Numbered from the stretch's first letter, positions 29,835 through 41,323 are shown. The stretch: 64,000 nt of DNA from an uncultured Eubacteriales bacterium (GCA_951800645.1 CATOIK010000001.1:186001-250000), one strand, 5' to 3'. The notes: generated from the letters alone by a model not told the origin. Translations and numbers: made by a program.

Positions 29835-30230
29835 ATGAAACATCCTGTTTTTCTTACAGATAAATCCAGAAGTATCTTATTAGAGGTGTTGGAAGGTGTC
29901 CCGGATGCTGCCCTGCCGGACTCCTGCCGTCCCTTTCAAATTCTGGAGATTATCACATCCGGGGACAGCTCAGAAAAGCATCTGCCGCAGATTAAAGCAG
30001 AGGGCTGCCATGTAACGGTAGAGGTAGGTGCCCTTCACCATCCCATGAGCGATGACCACCGCATCAGTTGGGTCTGTTTAGAAACCCAGGCAGGAGCCTT
30101 TATGCGAGTGCCCTTAAGCCCATCCTGCCACCCGGAGGCCCACTTTACCTTAGAACCAGGAGATACTCCAAAAGCTGCCTATGCCCTGTGTAATCTGCAT
30201 GGTCTGTGGAAAGCAGAATGGAAAAAATAA
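29835..30230 (+). CDS. Superoxide reductase / desulfoferrodoxin-like iron protein
   Basis: EKHLPQI, VEVGALHHPMSDDHRISWV, ALCNLHGLWKAEWKK: the 4-His/1-Cys site pattern of SOR. Confidence 0.85.
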   Translation: MKHPVFLTDKSRSILLEVLEGVPDAALPDSCRPFQILEIITSGDSSEKHLPQIKAEGCHVTVEVGALHHPMSDDHRISWVCLETQAGAFMRVPLSPSCHPEAHFTLEPGDTPKAAYALCNLHGLWKAEWKK

Positions 30231-30251
30231 GTCTAGCCCCCAAAAACAACG

Positions 30252-30306
30252 CAAAAAAAGAACTGAAAGAAATCCTTCGATTGGAGGATTCCTTCCAGTT
30301 CTTTTT
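30252..30306. terminator. Bidirectional terminator between SOR and oppA
   Basis: AAAAAAAGAACTG...ATCC / GGAT...CAGTTCTTTTT stem flanked by A and T tracts. Confidence 0.75.
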
Positions 30307-30351
30307 CAAAAGTTATATCCGGTTTGTTATTCCGAATTTTACGGTTTTAGA

Positions 30352-32028
30352 TTACTCCAGTGTACCGTACATAAGGTACCAGTAACCATAAGGAGAATGC
30401 CAGGTATTCTTTAAGTTCTCTTTCTGCAGCCAGAACTCATTGTAGTAAGCAACCGGGCACATTGCTGCATCGTTTAACAGAATCTGCTCTGCCTGATGGA
30501 GGTAATCATAGTGATCCTTCGCATCGGTAGCCATTCTTGCCTTATCTACCAGCTCGTCAAACTCCGGATTGGAGTACTTACCATCGTTGTTTCCGTTGGG
30601 GGTCTCTAACAGGTTGATCATGTTGGACGGATCATCCCAGTCATATACCCAACCATTACGGGCAATCTGGTAGTTGCCGGCCCGTCTGTCAGCGCTGACA
30701 GTCTTCCACTCCTGAACATTGATGGTCAGGTTGATGCCCAGCTCAGCCCATGCAGACTGTAAATACTCTGCAACCGGCTTGTGGTAGCCCTGATCGTTGG
30801 TCATGTACTCGATAGCCGGGAAGCCTTCGCCGTTCGGATAGCCAGCCTCAGCCAGAATCTGTTTTGCTTTCTCTAAATCAGCCTCGTAGTTGTCAATGTC
30901 GTAGTGGTCGCCGTAGGTAGCAGTGGTTACTTCCTCAAAGGAAGAACCAGCCTCTGCGTCAGATACGCCAGGTCCTACAAAGTTTTTAGCCGGGGAATAG
31001 GTACCCTGCATAATGGTCTCTGCTACATACTTTCTGTCAATAGCCAGGTTTAAAGCCTCCCGAACCTGCGGGTTGTCAAACGGCTCCTTCTGGGTGTTGT
31101 AGGAGATGTAGTAGGTACCCATGATCGGCTCTACATGGTACTCCGGATTGCCCTCTAAGGAAGCGATCTCCTCGGTGGGAACATCCTTGATCAGAGCCAG
31201 CTCACCCTGCTGATATGCAGAATAGGAAGCATTGGCATTCTCGATTAAGTGCCATACAATCTGGTCAAAGGTGATGTTTGCAGCGTCCCAGTAGTTGGGG
31301 TTCTTCTGGAACACAATCTGGGAACCATCGGTGAACTCAGTCATGTAGTACGGTCCGCTGGTAATGTAGGTCTCCGGGTTGGTGGTCCATGCCTCGCCGT
31401 TGGCTTCAACGGTAGCCTGCTGAACCGGAACTAATACTGCAAATGCAGAAATCTTGTCAAAGAACATGCAGGGGCTGGAAAGCTCAACTACAAAGGTATT
31501 GTCGTCCGGTGCAGATACACCCAAAGCGTCAATATCGCCGGCAGAAGCCTCCTCATAGCCTACTACCTGGTTTAACAGGTCATAGCCGTAGGGAGCTGCA
31601 GTCATGGGGTCTGCTACACGCTTCCAGGAATAAACAAAATCATTGGCAGTCAGGGCGCTTCCGTCAGACCACTTTAAGTCCGGTCTTAAATGGAAGGTCC
31701 AGGTCAGACCGTCCTCAGAGGGCTCCCAGCTTTCAGCCAGGCCGCCTACTACCTTATTATCCTTGTCAAACTTTAAAAGACCCTCGAATGCATGAATGAT
31801 CATGTTTGCGCCGTCTACTGTAGAGTTTAATGCCGGGTCAATGGTCTCCGGAGAGGGGCCTACCTGAACATCCAGGACCTTGCCGCCTTCTGTGCCGGCT
31901 GCCTCGGTTCCGGCTGCCTCAGTACCCTCTGCTGCGGTGGTTGCATCAGCCTTGCTGCCGCCGCATCCTGCAAGTGCCAGGGAAGCAGTCATGACAACTG
32001 CCATAACAAGTGCTAACTTCTTTTTCAT
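30352..32028 (-). CDS. oppA: Oligopeptide ABC transporter substrate-binding lipoprotein
   Basis: Lipobox ALAGCGG; SBP family 5 sequence GPSPETIDPALNSTVDGANM. Confidence 0.93.
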   Translation of the reverse strand: MKKKLALVMAVVMTASLALAGCGGSKADATTAAEGTEAAGTEAAGTEGGKVLDVQVGPSPETIDPALNSTVDGANMIIHAFEGLLKFDKDNKVVGGLAESWEPSEDGLTWTFHLRPDLKWSDGSALTANDFVYSWKRVADPMTAAPYGYDLLNQVVGYEEASAGDIDALGVSAPDDNTFVVELSSPCMFFDKISAFAVLVPVQQATVEANGEAWTTNPETYITSGPYYMTEFTDGSQIVFQKNPNYWDAANITFDQIVWHLIENANASYSAYQQGELALIKDVPTEEIASLEGNPEYHVEPIMGTYYISYNTQKEPFDNPQVREALNLAIDRKYVAETIMQGTYSPAKNFVGPGVSDAEAGSSFEEVTTATYGDHYDIDNYEADLEKAKQILAEAGYPNGEGFPAIEYMTNDQGYHKPVAEYLQSAWAELGINLTINVQEWKTVSADRRAGNYQIARNGWVYDWDDPSNMINLLETPNGNNDGKYSNPEFDELVDKARMATDAKDHYDYLHQAEQILLNDAAMCPVAYYNEFWLQKENLKNTWHSPYGYWYLMYGTLE

Positions 32029-32118
32029 AATATCCTCCTTTTTTCTGGTTCTTATATTAACTCCTTATGGAGTAATATACTTCTCTGCTATGGTAAAGCA
32101 TCAAACAATTTGTATATC

Positions 32119-32146
32119 AGTATACCATATCAATTTATTTTGTCAA
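32119..32146 (-). promoter_or_regulatory. Candidate oppA promoter overlapping the end of oppF
   Basis: Minus strand TTGACA-N16-TATACT, extended TGG. Confidence 0.6.
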
Positions 32147-33113
32147 TATGGTGGCAGGCTGCATAATGTCCCCTGGACACCTCCCTGAACTGCGGTGCGC
32201 ACTGGGCGCAGGTTTCGTCTGCATAAGGGCAGCGGGTGCGGAAGGCACAGCCGCTGGGGGGATTTAAGGGGCTGGGCACATCACCGGACAGGATGATGCG
32301 CTTGGAAGCCCTTGCCTTTCTGGGGTCTGCAATGGGGATTGCAGAAATCAGAGACTTGGTATAGGGATGAACGGAATGGAAAATCAGCTCATCCGACTCT
32401 GCCATTTCCACCATATGGCCCAGATACATTACGCCGATCCGGTTGGAAATATGGTTTACCACAGACAAATCGTGGGCAATGAATAAATAGGTCAGGCCCA
32501 GCTCCTGCTGCAGTTCCTCAAACATATTGACTACCTGAGCCTGGATGCTTACATCCAGAGCCGATACCGGCTCGTCGCAGACGATAAACTCCGGATTAAC
32601 TGCCAGGGCGCGGGCAATGCCTACTCTCTGCCGCTGTCCGCCGGAGAACTCGTGAGGATAACGGTTTGCATGTTCGGAATTTAACCCTACCGTCTGAAGC
32701 AGGGAAATAATCCGCTCCCGCCGCTCCTTTCCGTTGCTGCACAGCTTATGAATGTCAATGGCTTCGCCTACAATGTCTCCTACAGTCATACGAGGATCCA
32801 GAGAAGCATAAGGATCCTGGAATACAATCTGCATTTTCCGGCGGTAAGGCAGCATATCTGCCTTAATGTTGTTTTCGCTGTCAAAAATCACTTCTCCATC
32901 GTAAACAATTTTTCCGGAGGTAGGCTCTGTCAGCCGGAGGATGGAACGGCCGGTGGTGGTCTTTCCGCATCCGGACTCGCCTACCAGACCGAAGGTCTCT
33001 CCTTTTTTAATGAAAAAGCTGACATCGTCCACTGCCTTTACCACATTCCGGGAACCTGCTACGGGAAAATACTGCTTCAAGTGCTCAATTTCAAGTAGGT
33101 TTTTCGTCTCCAT
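32130..33113 (-). CDS. oppF: Oligopeptide ABC transporter ATP-binding protein
   Basis: [33 protein letters not shown]-terminal [10 protein letters not shown]. Confidence 0.94.
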   Translation of the reverse strand: METKNLLEIEHLKQYFPVAGSRNVVKAVDDVSFFIKKGETFGLVGESGCGKTTTGRSILRLTEPTSGKIVYDGEVIFDSENNIKADMLPYRRKMQIVFQDPYASLDPRMTVGDIVGEAIDIHKLCSNGKERRERIISLLQTVGLNSEHANRYPHEFSGGQRQRVGIARALAVNPEFIVCDEPVSALDVSIQAQVVNMFEELQQELGLTYLFIAHDLSVVNHISNRIGVMYLGHMVEMAESDELIFHSVHPYTKSLISAIPIADPRKARASKRIILSGDVPSPLNPPSGCAFRTRCPYADETCAQCAPQFREVSRGHYAACHHIDKIN

Positions 33114-34120
33114 CAGTTATTTCCCCCTTTCATGGCAGCCTCGTACTCCTTCTTCTGCTGCAGCCAGCACCGGGAATAGTGGACTCCCTCAAACTCCGTT
33201 TTCTCCGGCTTCCGGTTCAGACAAATCTTCATACAGGATGTGCACCGGGGTGCAAAGGGGCATCCCTTAGGCGGATTTAACATATCCACAGGCTGTCCCT
33301 CAATGGGAACCAGCTTGGAATATTCCTTCTCGTGGAACTTAGGGATAGACTTTAACAGTCCCTTGGTGTACTCGTGCTGAGGATTGTAGAAAATATCCTC
33401 GGCTGTGCCGTACTCTACAATCTCACCTGCATACATAACGGCAATGTAGTCGCACATGGACGCCACCACGCCTAAATCGTGGGTAATCATGATGATGCCC
33501 ATGCCTAATTTTTCTTTCAGTTCCTGCATCAGCTCCAGAATCTGAGCCTGAATGGTTACATCCAGCGCCGTAGTAGGCTCGTCTGCAATCAGAAGCTTCG
33601 GCTCACAAGCCAGGGCAATGGCAATCATCACACGCTGGCGCATACCGCCGGACAGCTCATGTGGATACTGGCGCAGCCTTTTTTCCGGCTCGTTAATGCC
33701 TACCAGGCTTAACAGCTCTCTGGCCCGCTGATGAATCTGAGCACCCTTTTTATCCGTATGAAGGCGGATCACCTCCTCAATCTGGTTTCCGATGGTGTAA
33801 ACCGGATTTAAGGATGTCATAGGGTCCTGGAAGATAATGCTGACTTCCTTACCCCGGATTTTCCGCAGCTCCCGCTCGCTCATCTGGTCAATGCGGCGGC
33901 CATTGAACTCTACGGTGCCGCCCATAATCTTTCCGTTGTAGGCGGTCAGTCCCATAATGGAGTAGGCAGTAACCGATTTTCCAGAACCAGATTCTCCTAC
34001 GATTCCAAGAACCTCTCCTTCCTTCATCTGGATGGTTACATCATTTAATGCCTTTACCTCTCCTGCCGGAGTAAAAAAGGAGAGCTTTTCATGCTGAATG
34101 TTTACTAAATATTCGCTCAT
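33113..34120 (-). CDS. oppD: Oligopeptide ABC transporter ATP-binding protein
   Basis: [37 protein letters not shown]. Confidence 0.94.
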   Translation of the reverse strand: MSEYLVNIQHEKLSFFTPAGEVKALNDVTIQMKEGEVLGIVGESGSGKSVTAYSIMGLTAYNGKIMGGTVEFNGRRIDQMSERELRKIRGKEVSIIFQDPMTSLNPVYTIGNQIEEVIRLHTDKKGAQIHQRARELLSLVGINEPEKRLRQYPHELSGGMRQRVMIAIALACEPKLLIADEPTTALDVTIQAQILELMQELKEKLGMGIIMITHDLGVVASMCDYIAVMYAGEIVEYGTAEDIFYNPQHEYTKGLLKSIPKFHEKEYSKLVPIEGQPVDMLNPPKGCPFAPRCTSCMKICLNRKPEKTEFEGVHYSRCWLQQKKEYEAAMKGGNN

Positions 34121-34134
34121 TGTTGTTCTCCTCC

Positions 34135-35178
34135 TTAGTTCTTTAATTTCGGGTCAAACGCATCCCGCAGACCGTCTCCCAGCAGGTTAAAGCTGAGGAT
34201 AATAACAAAAATCATAAATGCCGGAGCAAACAGCTTCTCCGGATAGGTCTGCAGGCCGTTTAAGGCTGCAGAAGCCAGAGAACCTAAAGACGGCATCGGA
34301 GCCTGAACACCCAGTCCCAAAAAGCTTAAGAAGGACTCGGTGAAAATAGAGGACGGAATCTGCAGAGTAGTGGTAACAATCAGCGTACCGATACAGTTCG
34401 TCAGCAGATGCTTTTTGATGATCCGCCCATTGTTGGCGCCCAGGGCCTTGGCTGCCGTTACATACTCATTCTGCTTTAACACCATAATCTGTCCCCGGAC
34501 AATACGGGCCATACCAACCCAGTAAAGCAGTGCAAACACTAAGAACATGGAAACCATGTTGGGACCGATTTTCTGAATCCAGGAAAATCCCGGATAAGTA
34601 GCCAGAACTTCCAGCGGGAATTTTAAGGTGGTAGCCAGCAGGATGATAATCAGCACATCCGGAACTGTATATAGTATATCTACTATCCGCATCATTACCA
34701 TATCCACCATGCCGCCGAAATATCCGGCAATGGCGCCGTAGGTAGAGCCAATGAGCAAAATCAGTAAAGATGCCACAATACCAACTGTCAGAGACACTCT
34801 GGCGCCTACCATAACACGGACTGCATAGTCACGGCCATTCTGGTCTGTTCCCAGAATGTGAGGGAATACATCCTCTCCCGCATCAATCCGGGCCTGCTCA
34901 TCTGCAGAATACTCCATGGGAGCCAGCCGTTCAGAGCCTTTCATCTGCTGCTCGTAGCCGTAGGGATAAAACATCGGTACAATAAATGCAAAAATCATCA
35001 CTACCAGAACCACCAGCAGAGAAACCATTGCAATCTTATTTTTCTTAAACCGGCGCATGCCGTCCTTCCAGAAGCTGACAGACTCCCGCATGACTACCAG
35101 TGATTGTTTTTCCTCAGAAGAAGCAGGTACAAAATCATCTACATTCAACTGAAAACTTAAGATATTTTTCTTTTCCAT
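34135..35178 (-). CDS. oppC: Oligopeptide ABC transporter permease
   Basis: HILGTDQNGRDYAVRVMVGARVSL. Confidence 0.93.
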   Translation of the reverse strand: MEKKNILSFQLNVDDFVPASSEEKQSLVVMRESVSFWKDGMRRFKKNKIAMVSLLVVLVVMIFAFIVPMFYPYGYEQQMKGSERLAPMEYSADEQARIDAGEDVFPHILGTDQNGRDYAVRVMVGARVSLTVGIVASLLILLIGSTYGAIAGYFGGMVDMVMMRIVDILYTVPDVLIIILLATTLKFPLEVLATYPGFSWIQKIGPNMVSMFLVFALLYWVGMARIVRGQIMVLKQNEYVTAAKALGANNGRIIKKHLLTNCIGTLIVTTTLQIPSSIFTESFLSFLGLGVQAPMPSLGSLASAALNGLQTYPEKLFAPAFMIFVIILSFNLLGDGLRDAFDPKLKN

Positions 35179-35188
35179 GCCTCTCTCC

Positions 35189-36106
35189 TTATTTCAGTTT
35201 GATTCTCGGGTCAATGTAAGCGTAGGCAATGTCCACAATCATGTTCATAATGATGATGAACACAGCCAGGAAAATCGTAGTTCCCATAATCATAGGGTAG
35301 TCACGGGAAGTAATTGCGCCTACAAACTCAGAGCCAAGGCCCGGAATAGTAAAAATCTTCTCAATAATGAAGCTTCCTGTCATAAGAGATGCCAGCAGCG
35401 GTCCTAAATAGGTAACAACCGGCAGAATGGCGTTTCTCAGCGCATGCTTGAAAATGGACTTAAAGGTAGAGATTCCTTTTGCCCTGGCAGTACGCATGTA
35501 ATCTTGCCCCATCACATCCAGCATAGAAGAACGCATCAGGCGGGCTATGTAAGCTGTGGGATACAAGCTTAAGGCGATGACCGGCATAATGTAGTTGACC
35601 GGATTATTCAGTCCCATAGACGGAAGCAGATTCAGCTTGGTGGACAAAAAGTACATCAATAGTGTGGACGACAAAAAGTTTGGTATGGCAATTCCTGCCG
35701 TAGACCCTACTATAATTAAATTATCCAGGAATTTTCCCCGGTTGAAGGCGGCCACAGAGCCTAAGGGCACGCCTACAAACACAGCTACTAAAATGGCAAT
35801 GCCGCCCAGTTTTGCAGAAACCGGGAACTTGGTCGCAATAATCTGGTTTACGGTACGGCCTCTCTTTTTTAAGGATGGGCCTAAATCTCCGTGCATCAGA
35901 TCTTCCATATAAGTGATGTACTGCTCGCTTAAGGGTTTATCCAGACCGAACTTGGCCTCCATGGCCGCCTGTGCCTGAGGCGTTACAGCCTTCTCAGCCA
36001 GGAAAGGGCCGCCAGGAACCATGTTCATAATAAAAAAGGTCAGGGTAGCTACCAGAAATGCAGTAACAGCCGCCATAAATGCTCGTTTTACGATATATTT
36101 CGGCAT
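35189..36106 (-). CDS. oppB: Oligopeptide ABC transporter permease
   Basis: PKYIVKRAFMAAVTAFLVATLTFFIMNMVPGGPF. Confidence 0.93.
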   Translation of the reverse strand: MPKYIVKRAFMAAVTAFLVATLTFFIMNMVPGGPFLAEKAVTPQAQAAMEAKFGLDKPLSEQYITYMEDLMHGDLGPSLKKRGRTVNQIIATKFPVSAKLGGIAILVAVFVGVPLGSVAAFNRGKFLDNLIIVGSTAGIAIPNFLSSTLLMYFLSTKLNLLPSMGLNNPVNYIMPVIALSLYPTAYIARLMRSSMLDVMGQDYMRTARAKGISTFKSIFKHALRNAILPVVTYLGPLLASLMTGSFIIEKIFTIPGLGSEFVGAITSRDYPMIMGTTIFLAVFIIIMNMIVDIAYAYIDPRIKLK

Positions 36107-36183
36107 CGTAGGTCTCCTTTCTTCATCTGTAAGCTAACTGGCATACTTTTGTACGCCTACCGCTTACATTTGAGGTACAAAGA

Positions 36184-36210
36184 AGTCCTACGGGATGATC
36201 CCATAGGACT
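36184..36210 (-). terminator. Terminator after tsf
   Basis: Minus strand AGTCCTA-TGGGATCATCCCG-TAGGACT followed by TCTTT. Confidence 0.6.
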
Positions 36211-36268
36211 CACTCGTATTGATATAAATGCAAACTGGTTACATTATTCAGAATATTTGTACGGACAA

Positions 36269-37207
36269 TTATGCCATCTGAGCAGCAACCTCAGCAGCAA
36301 AATCCTCATTCTTCTTCTCCATACCTTCACCGGTCTCAAAGCGGACAAACTTCTTGATGGTGATGTTAGCGCCGTTTGCCTTAGCAACCTGAGCTACATA
36401 CTGAGCTACAGACTGCTTGCCGTCCTCTGCCTTTACATATACCTGGTCAAGCAGGCAGATTTCCTTCAGTTCCTTGTTGACACGGCCCTGGATCATTCCA
36501 GCGATTACATTCTCCGGCTTGGAAGATTCCTTCGGGTCGTTCTGAATCTGAGCCATCAGGATTGCCTTCTCATGCTCGATGTAGTCTGCGCTTACCTCAT
36601 CGCGGCTGGTGTATACCGGCTTTAATGCTGCAGCCTGCATAGCTACATTCTTAGCCATCTCTTTGATGTCGTCGTTTACAACATCAGTCTCAACATCTAC
36701 TAAAACGCCAATCTTACCGCCTGCGTGGATGTAGGAAGCAACAAAACCGTTCTCCTCTGCTACCTGCTCAAAGCGGCGGATGTTCATGTTCTCACCGATT
36801 ACGGAAATCTGTGCAGACAGAGCCTCTTTTACAGTCAGAGTCTCATCCTTTGCCCATTTTTCAGCAAAGAACTCGTCCATATCCTTAGCGGAAGTAGTCA
36901 GAGCCTGTGCAGCAACATCTGCTACATAAGACTTGAATACATCGTTCTTAGCAACGAAATCGGTCTCAGCGTTTACCTCAACCACAACAGCCTTCTTGCC
37001 GTCAGCGGTCAGGGCGGTATCTACGATACCCTCGGCAGCGATACGGCCAGCCTTCTTTGCTGCGCCTGCCAGTCCTTTTTCTCTTAAGAACTCTACTGCC
37101 TTATCCATATCTCCATCGGTAGCTGCCAGTGCCTTCTTGCAGTCCATCATGCCTGCACCGGTCATCTCTCTTAACTCTTTTACCATTGCTGCGGTAACTG
37201 CTGCCAT
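36269..37207 (-). CDS. tsf: Elongation factor Ts
   Basis: MAAVTAAMVKELREMTGAGMMDCKKAL. Confidence 0.97.
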   Translation of the reverse strand: MAAVTAAMVKELREMTGAGMMDCKKALAATDGDMDKAVEFLREKGLAGAAKKAGRIAAEGIVDTALTADGKKAVVVEVNAETDFVAKNDVFKSYVADVAAQALTTSAKDMDEFFAEKWAKDETLTVKEALSAQISVIGENMNIRRFEQVAEENGFVASYIHAGGKIGVLVDVETDVVNDDIKEMAKNVAMQAAALKPVYTSRDEVSADYIEHEKAILMAQIQNDPKESSKPENVIAGMIQGRVNKELKEICLLDQVYVKAEDGKQSVAQYVAQVAKANGANITIKKFVRFETGEGMEKKNEDFAAEVAAQMA

Positions 37208-37292
37208 CGTTATTTCCTCCATTATTATAAATTATGAAATCGTAAAAATGCGTCTGCCTGCATCACACAGACAGGCGCATCTTTCATTTTCC

Positions 37293-38033
37293 TTAAGCCT
37301 CTACAGACTCCTCTGCTTCCACAAACTCCTCTGCGAAGTCAGCGCCTGTCTCGCCCTGATTAGCCTCGATAACAGCGTCTGCCATCTTGGAAACGATCAG
37401 CTTAACGGCTCTGATTGCATCGTCGTTGCCCGGAATCACATAGTCTAACTCCTCCGGGTCACAGTTGGTATCTGCGATGCCGATTAACGGAATGCCCAGA
37501 GTGTGAGCCTCCTGTACGCAGATTCTCTCCTTCTTCGGGTCTACGATGAAGATAGCGTCCGGCAGCTTCTGCATCTCTTTGATGCCGCCCAGATTCTTCT
37601 CCAGCTTCTCCCACTCCTTCTTCAGCTCAATAACCTCTTTCTTCGGCAGAACATCAAAGGTTCCGTCCTCAGACATGGTCTCAATCTGTTTCAGTCTTGC
37701 GATACGGCTGCGGATGGTCTTCCAGTTAGTCAGCATGCCGCCCAGCCATCTCTCGTTTACATAGTACATACCGCAACGCTCTGCCTCAGTCTTGATAGCG
37801 TCCTGAGCCTGCTTCTTGGTGCCTACGAACAGAATGGTGCCGCCGTTTGCAGCGATGTCAGATACAGCCTTGTAAGCCTCGTCAACCTTGCCTACAGACT
37901 TCTGCAGGTCAATGATGTAGATACCGTTTCTCTCGGTATAGATGTACGGAGCCATTTTGGGGTTCCATCTTCTGGTCTGATGTCCGAAATGAACACCGGC
38001 TTCTAAAAGCTGCTTCATAGAAATTACGCTCAT
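37293..38033 (-). CDS. rpsB: 30S ribosomal protein S2
   Basis: [27 protein letters not shown]. Confidence 0.98.
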   Translation of the reverse strand: MSVISMKQLLEAGVHFGHQTRRWNPKMAPYIYTERNGIYIIDLQKSVGKVDEAYKAVSDIAANGGTILFVGTKKQAQDAIKTEAERCGMYYVNERWLGGMLTNWKTIRSRIARLKQIETMSEDGTFDVLPKKEVIELKKEWEKLEKNLGGIKEMQKLPDAIFIVDPKKERICVQEAHTLGIPLIGIADTNCDPEELDYVIPGNDDAIRAVKLIVSKMADAVIEANQGETGADFAEEFVEAEESVEA

Positions 38034-41000
38034 GTTTCTTCCTCCATTTGGTTTTTACTTCCGCCTGCGTCTTTTGTTCCCTCCGGGACCGGGTTTCCGG
38101 CACCTCCGTCAGAATCGGCAGGCGTGTTTTTTATCAACTTTTTAATCCTACCATAACTTCCATGGTTTGACAAGGAGTTTTTTCTGGTTTTTCCCCTTTT
38201 TTCAAGGAAAAACAGAAGAGCTGCCGCACCTGCTGCCACAAAGAGCAGTCCGATTCCCAATGCAGTCCGTGTTTTTAACCCTGCTTTCTGTACCAGCACT
38301 GTACCGGATACAGGGGCCTCAAACACCAGGTAGCTTCCGTCTTTTACCGTTTCCACCTGCTCTACGGCTCCATCCGGCTTCCGGATTCCAACAAAAACCT
38401 CTTCATCTTTTGCACCGTATTTAAAATGCAGGGTAACTTTGCCTTCCGGCATAGGCTCCTGAACTGCTTCATAGGTCAGCACTCCGGCTCCCTTCCATTC
38501 TTCCGGCAGACCATCCCGCACTGCTTCCTCCGGTTTTTCCGTCCACCGGGCTGTCAGAACCGTACCCGGATAGAACCGGCCTTCTGCAAGAAGCAAAGGC
38601 TGCTTTTCCGTATCTGAGGAAAGCACGGTGGTCCAGGGCTGGTAAATGGCCTCTACAGTGATATTTCTGTCTATAAAGGATAGATCCTTATTTTCCCACT
38701 GGTAATAGTAGCCGTCCTTCTCCGGCGCCCTGGGAAGCTCTGACCGTTCAATCCGGCTTCCGTAAGGGCAGGTCATGGTTTCGTAGGCAGTTCCGTCCAC
38801 CAGGAAGGTTACCTTCATATTTAAAAATTCCTCCGGCAACTGGAATGCGGCAAGCATCTGTTCGTAGGAGAAGCCTGCTGCCTCCCCCTCTCTGGAAATG
38901 CCGTCCACTGCGCCAATCCCCTGGTTTACATACTTATTGCCGGAAGCAGTTCCCTCATCCTCCATCCATCCGGCAATCGCTCCGGTGCGGGCGTTCTTTT
39001 CGCTTTCCAGATGAGTCATGGCTGTATTGCCCTTTAATCTGCTGCCAAGGCCTGCCACGCCGCCTACATAATCCTGGCCGGACACCGTACACATGCTGTA
39101 GCAGTCCCTTATCAGATGACCGCTTTCCCCGGCAATGCCTCCGGCGTAGCTGCCGTCCTTTGCCATTACATCTCCATAGTTTTCCGACGCTGCAATGGCT
39201 CCGCATGCGGCTTTTCCGGCCACGCCGCCTGCATAATCCTTTAACGCCTCTACCTTGCCGCTGTTTTTGCAGCCGTCTATCACGGCCCATAAATAACGGG
39301 TCATGTTAAAGCTCCGGTCTCCAAAAGTTTCTACATCTGCCTCCGGGTCTTCAGAAAGTTCCAGGCCAACCATGCCTGCAATACCTCCGGCCTGGTAGTC
39401 TGCCTTCACAGGTCCTTCATTCCGGTTTCCTTCCAAAAGCCCCTTCTGGAAAGAAACATCGGCTGCATCCGACATATCGGTGAACACCGGTTCACCGTCT
39501 ATCCAGTTCTCTGCCCGGCTCTGCGCCCGGTCTCTGCCGTCTTCGATAACGCCCCTCAGCTCCTCCATCTGATTATCCAGCCGGTCCCGGTCTCCTGTTA
39601 AATCCCGGCGGCTGTCCTTTACAGTATCGGATAAATCGTCCATCTGGCTGTAAAGCCGGTCCAGCTTTCCTGTTACATCATCGTCTACCCGGTCTAACTG
39701 GTTTTCCGCCTCATCTTTCCGCTGACGAAAAAGCTCCAGCAGCTCATTAGAATTCTGACGGAGGGAGTCTAAATCATCTGTCAGATCCCGAACGCCGTCC
39801 ACCACTCCTTCTGCGCCGTCTTCCACCAGGATTTTCATATCCTCACTGATACTTTTTCCGTTGGCATAAAGCTGTGACAGTACCTCATAGACATGGGTCA
39901 GATCTCCCAGGATCCCCCCTTCCTCATCCAGAATCAGGTCTTCTTCCAACATCAGATCCAGGTCAGAGGCCGTGGCGATCCGGCTCTGAAACTTCTGCAC
40001 TTCCTGGCCGCGACCGGGCCGCAGACTGTCCAGCAGCTCCTTACACTCCTTTATGGTTCTGCGAATCCGGGACGCCGCCCGCTCTGCAGACCGGCTGCCC
40101 AGATCAAGTTCCATGTTAGCCAGAATTTCATCCAGCTGGTCCAGCTTTTTGTTTGCCTGTTCATCAAAAGCATCCTGCTGCCGGCTGAAAATCTCCTTTT
40201 CGTCTCTGGCCAGATTTTTAATCTCCTTTAAAATCCGGCGGCTTTCGTCCATCTGCCCTTCCATCTGGTCGCTTGCAGCGTCTATCTGGCTGGAAATGGA
40301 ATCTCCAATCTCTGAAAACCGGTCCATCTGGCTGCTGACGCCATCCAGAGCATCCTCCTCGTAGCTGACTAAAAGATAAGGCTCCAGCTGTCCGACAATG
40401 CCTCCTACATCCTTGCGGCCTTCTACTGCACCCTTGTTCACGCAGCCGGTCACCGCTCCCTTCTGACGGCCAACAATGCCGCCTACATTGTAGCCGGCTC
40501 CGCCGCAGCCTACGAAACCGTAGTTTTCGCAACTGCGTATGCTTCCACTGGAACGGCCGGCAATACCGCCGCTGTCCTTTACCTTTTCATCTTCCAAAAG
40601 TACCTTTAACTGGCTTTCGTCCGGCAGTTTCAGCTCTGTCTCCGAATCAGAAGGTACGCCTCCCGGCTGCCGGTTGACGCTTCCATAGTTTTTACAGTCC
40701 CGGATCAGGCCGTTGTTGTCTCCTGCAATGCCGCCTGTCTGCCGATTTCCAATCAGAGTTACACTGCTGATGCAGTTTTCCACTACTCCGGTTTCCTCGT
40801 TCCAACCAACCACGCCTCCGGCAGCTTCCTCTGCCGTAACTGTGCCGGAAACGCTGCATCCGGAAACAGTTCCCTGGTTCCGCCCGGCAATGCCGCCTGC
40901 ATACTGGCTTTCTTCCTCTGGATCTACCGTAATCTCCAGGGTCAGATCAAGCACCCTGGCTCCTTCCTCCACATACCGGAACAGCCCGGTTGCAGCCCCG

Positions 41001-41323
41001 GCTTTTGTAACGGACACGCCGCTTATTTTATGGCCGTTTCCCTGAAAGGTTCCGCAGAAAACAGGAACCGGCTCCAGGACTGCCCCGGAAAAATCCAAAT
41101 CCGCCGTCAGCTCTACTGTCCGGCCTTTGGTGGCTGATTCAGCATTTGCAGAGGCCGAAAAGGAAAGCCAGTCTTCTATGGTGTTTATTTCAGTGACTGC
41201 AGGGGCCGCCTGAACCTGGCTTATCGCTCCCTGTTCCAAAACAGGCGCAAATGCCAGCAGCAGCGCCAGTCCTGCAGATAATATCCGGTTTTTCCGGATG
41301 GATTGTCTGTTATTCTTCATCAC
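38030..41323 (-). CDS. Secreted/membrane-anchored GLUG-repeat and coiled-coil protein
   Basis: N-terminal signal sequence; [40 protein letters not shown] repeats; long acidic coiled-coil middle; TM segment [25 protein letters not shown] near the C-terminus. Confidence 0.8.
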   Translation of the reverse strand: MMKNNRQSIRKNRILSAGLALLLAFAPVLEQGAISQVQAAPAVTEINTIEDWLSFSASANAESATKGRTVELTADLDFSGAVLEPVPVFCGTFQGNGHKISGVSVTKAGAATGLFRYVEEGARVLDLTLEITVDPEEESQYAGGIAGRNQGTVSGCSVSGTVTAEEAAGGVVGWNEETGVVENCISSVTLIGNRQTGGIAGDNNGLIRDCKNYGSVNRQPGGVPSDSETELKLPDESQLKVLLEDEKVKDSGGIAGRSSGSIRSCENYGFVGCGGAGYNVGGIVGRQKGAVTGCVNKGAVEGRKDVGGIVGQLEPYLLVSYEEDALDGVSSQMDRFSEIGDSISSQIDAASDQMEGQMDESRRILKEIKNLARDEKEIFSRQQDAFDEQANKKLDQLDEILANMELDLGSRSAERAASRIRRTIKECKELLDSLRPGRGQEVQKFQSRIATASDLDLMLEEDLILDEEGGILGDLTHVYEVLSQLYANGKSISEDMKILVEDGAEGVVDGVRDLTDDLDSLRQNSNELLELFRQRKDEAENQLDRVDDDVTGKLDRLYSQMDDLSDTVKDSRRDLTGDRDRLDNQMEELRGVIEDGRDRAQSRAENWIDGEPVFTDMSDAADVSFQKGLLEGNRNEGPVKADYQAGGIAGMVGLELSEDPEADVETFGDRSFNMTRYLWAVIDGCKNSGKVEALKDYAGGVAGKAACGAIAASENYGDVMAKDGSYAGGIAGESGHLIRDCYSMCTVSGQDYVGGVAGLGSRLKGNTAMTHLESEKNARTGAIAGWMEDEGTASGNKYVNQGIGAVDGISREGEAAGFSYEQMLAAFQLPEEFLNMKVTFLVDGTAYETMTCPYGSRIERSELPRAPEKDGYYYQWENKDLSFIDRNITVEAIYQPWTTVLSSDTEKQPLLLAEGRFYPGTVLTARWTEKPEEAVRDGLPEEWKGAGVLTYEAVQEPMPEGKVTLHFKYGAKDEEVFVGIRKPDGAVEQVETVKDGSYLVFEAPVSGTVLVQKAGLKTRTALGIGLLFVAAGAAALLFFLEKRGKTRKNSLSNHGSYGRIKKLIKNTPADSDGGAGNPVPEGTKDAGGSKNQMEEET
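38145..38173 (-). promoter_or_regulatory. Candidate rpsB promoter inside the upstream ORF
   Basis: Minus strand TTGTCA (38173-38168), N17, TAGGAT (38150-38145), extended -10 TGG. Confidence 0.55.

Noticed and set aside
2003-36268. Active mobile element or prophage as carrier of the 34-kb block
   Set aside because: No integrase, transposase, phage gene, tRNA or clear terminal repeats were recognised at the edges.
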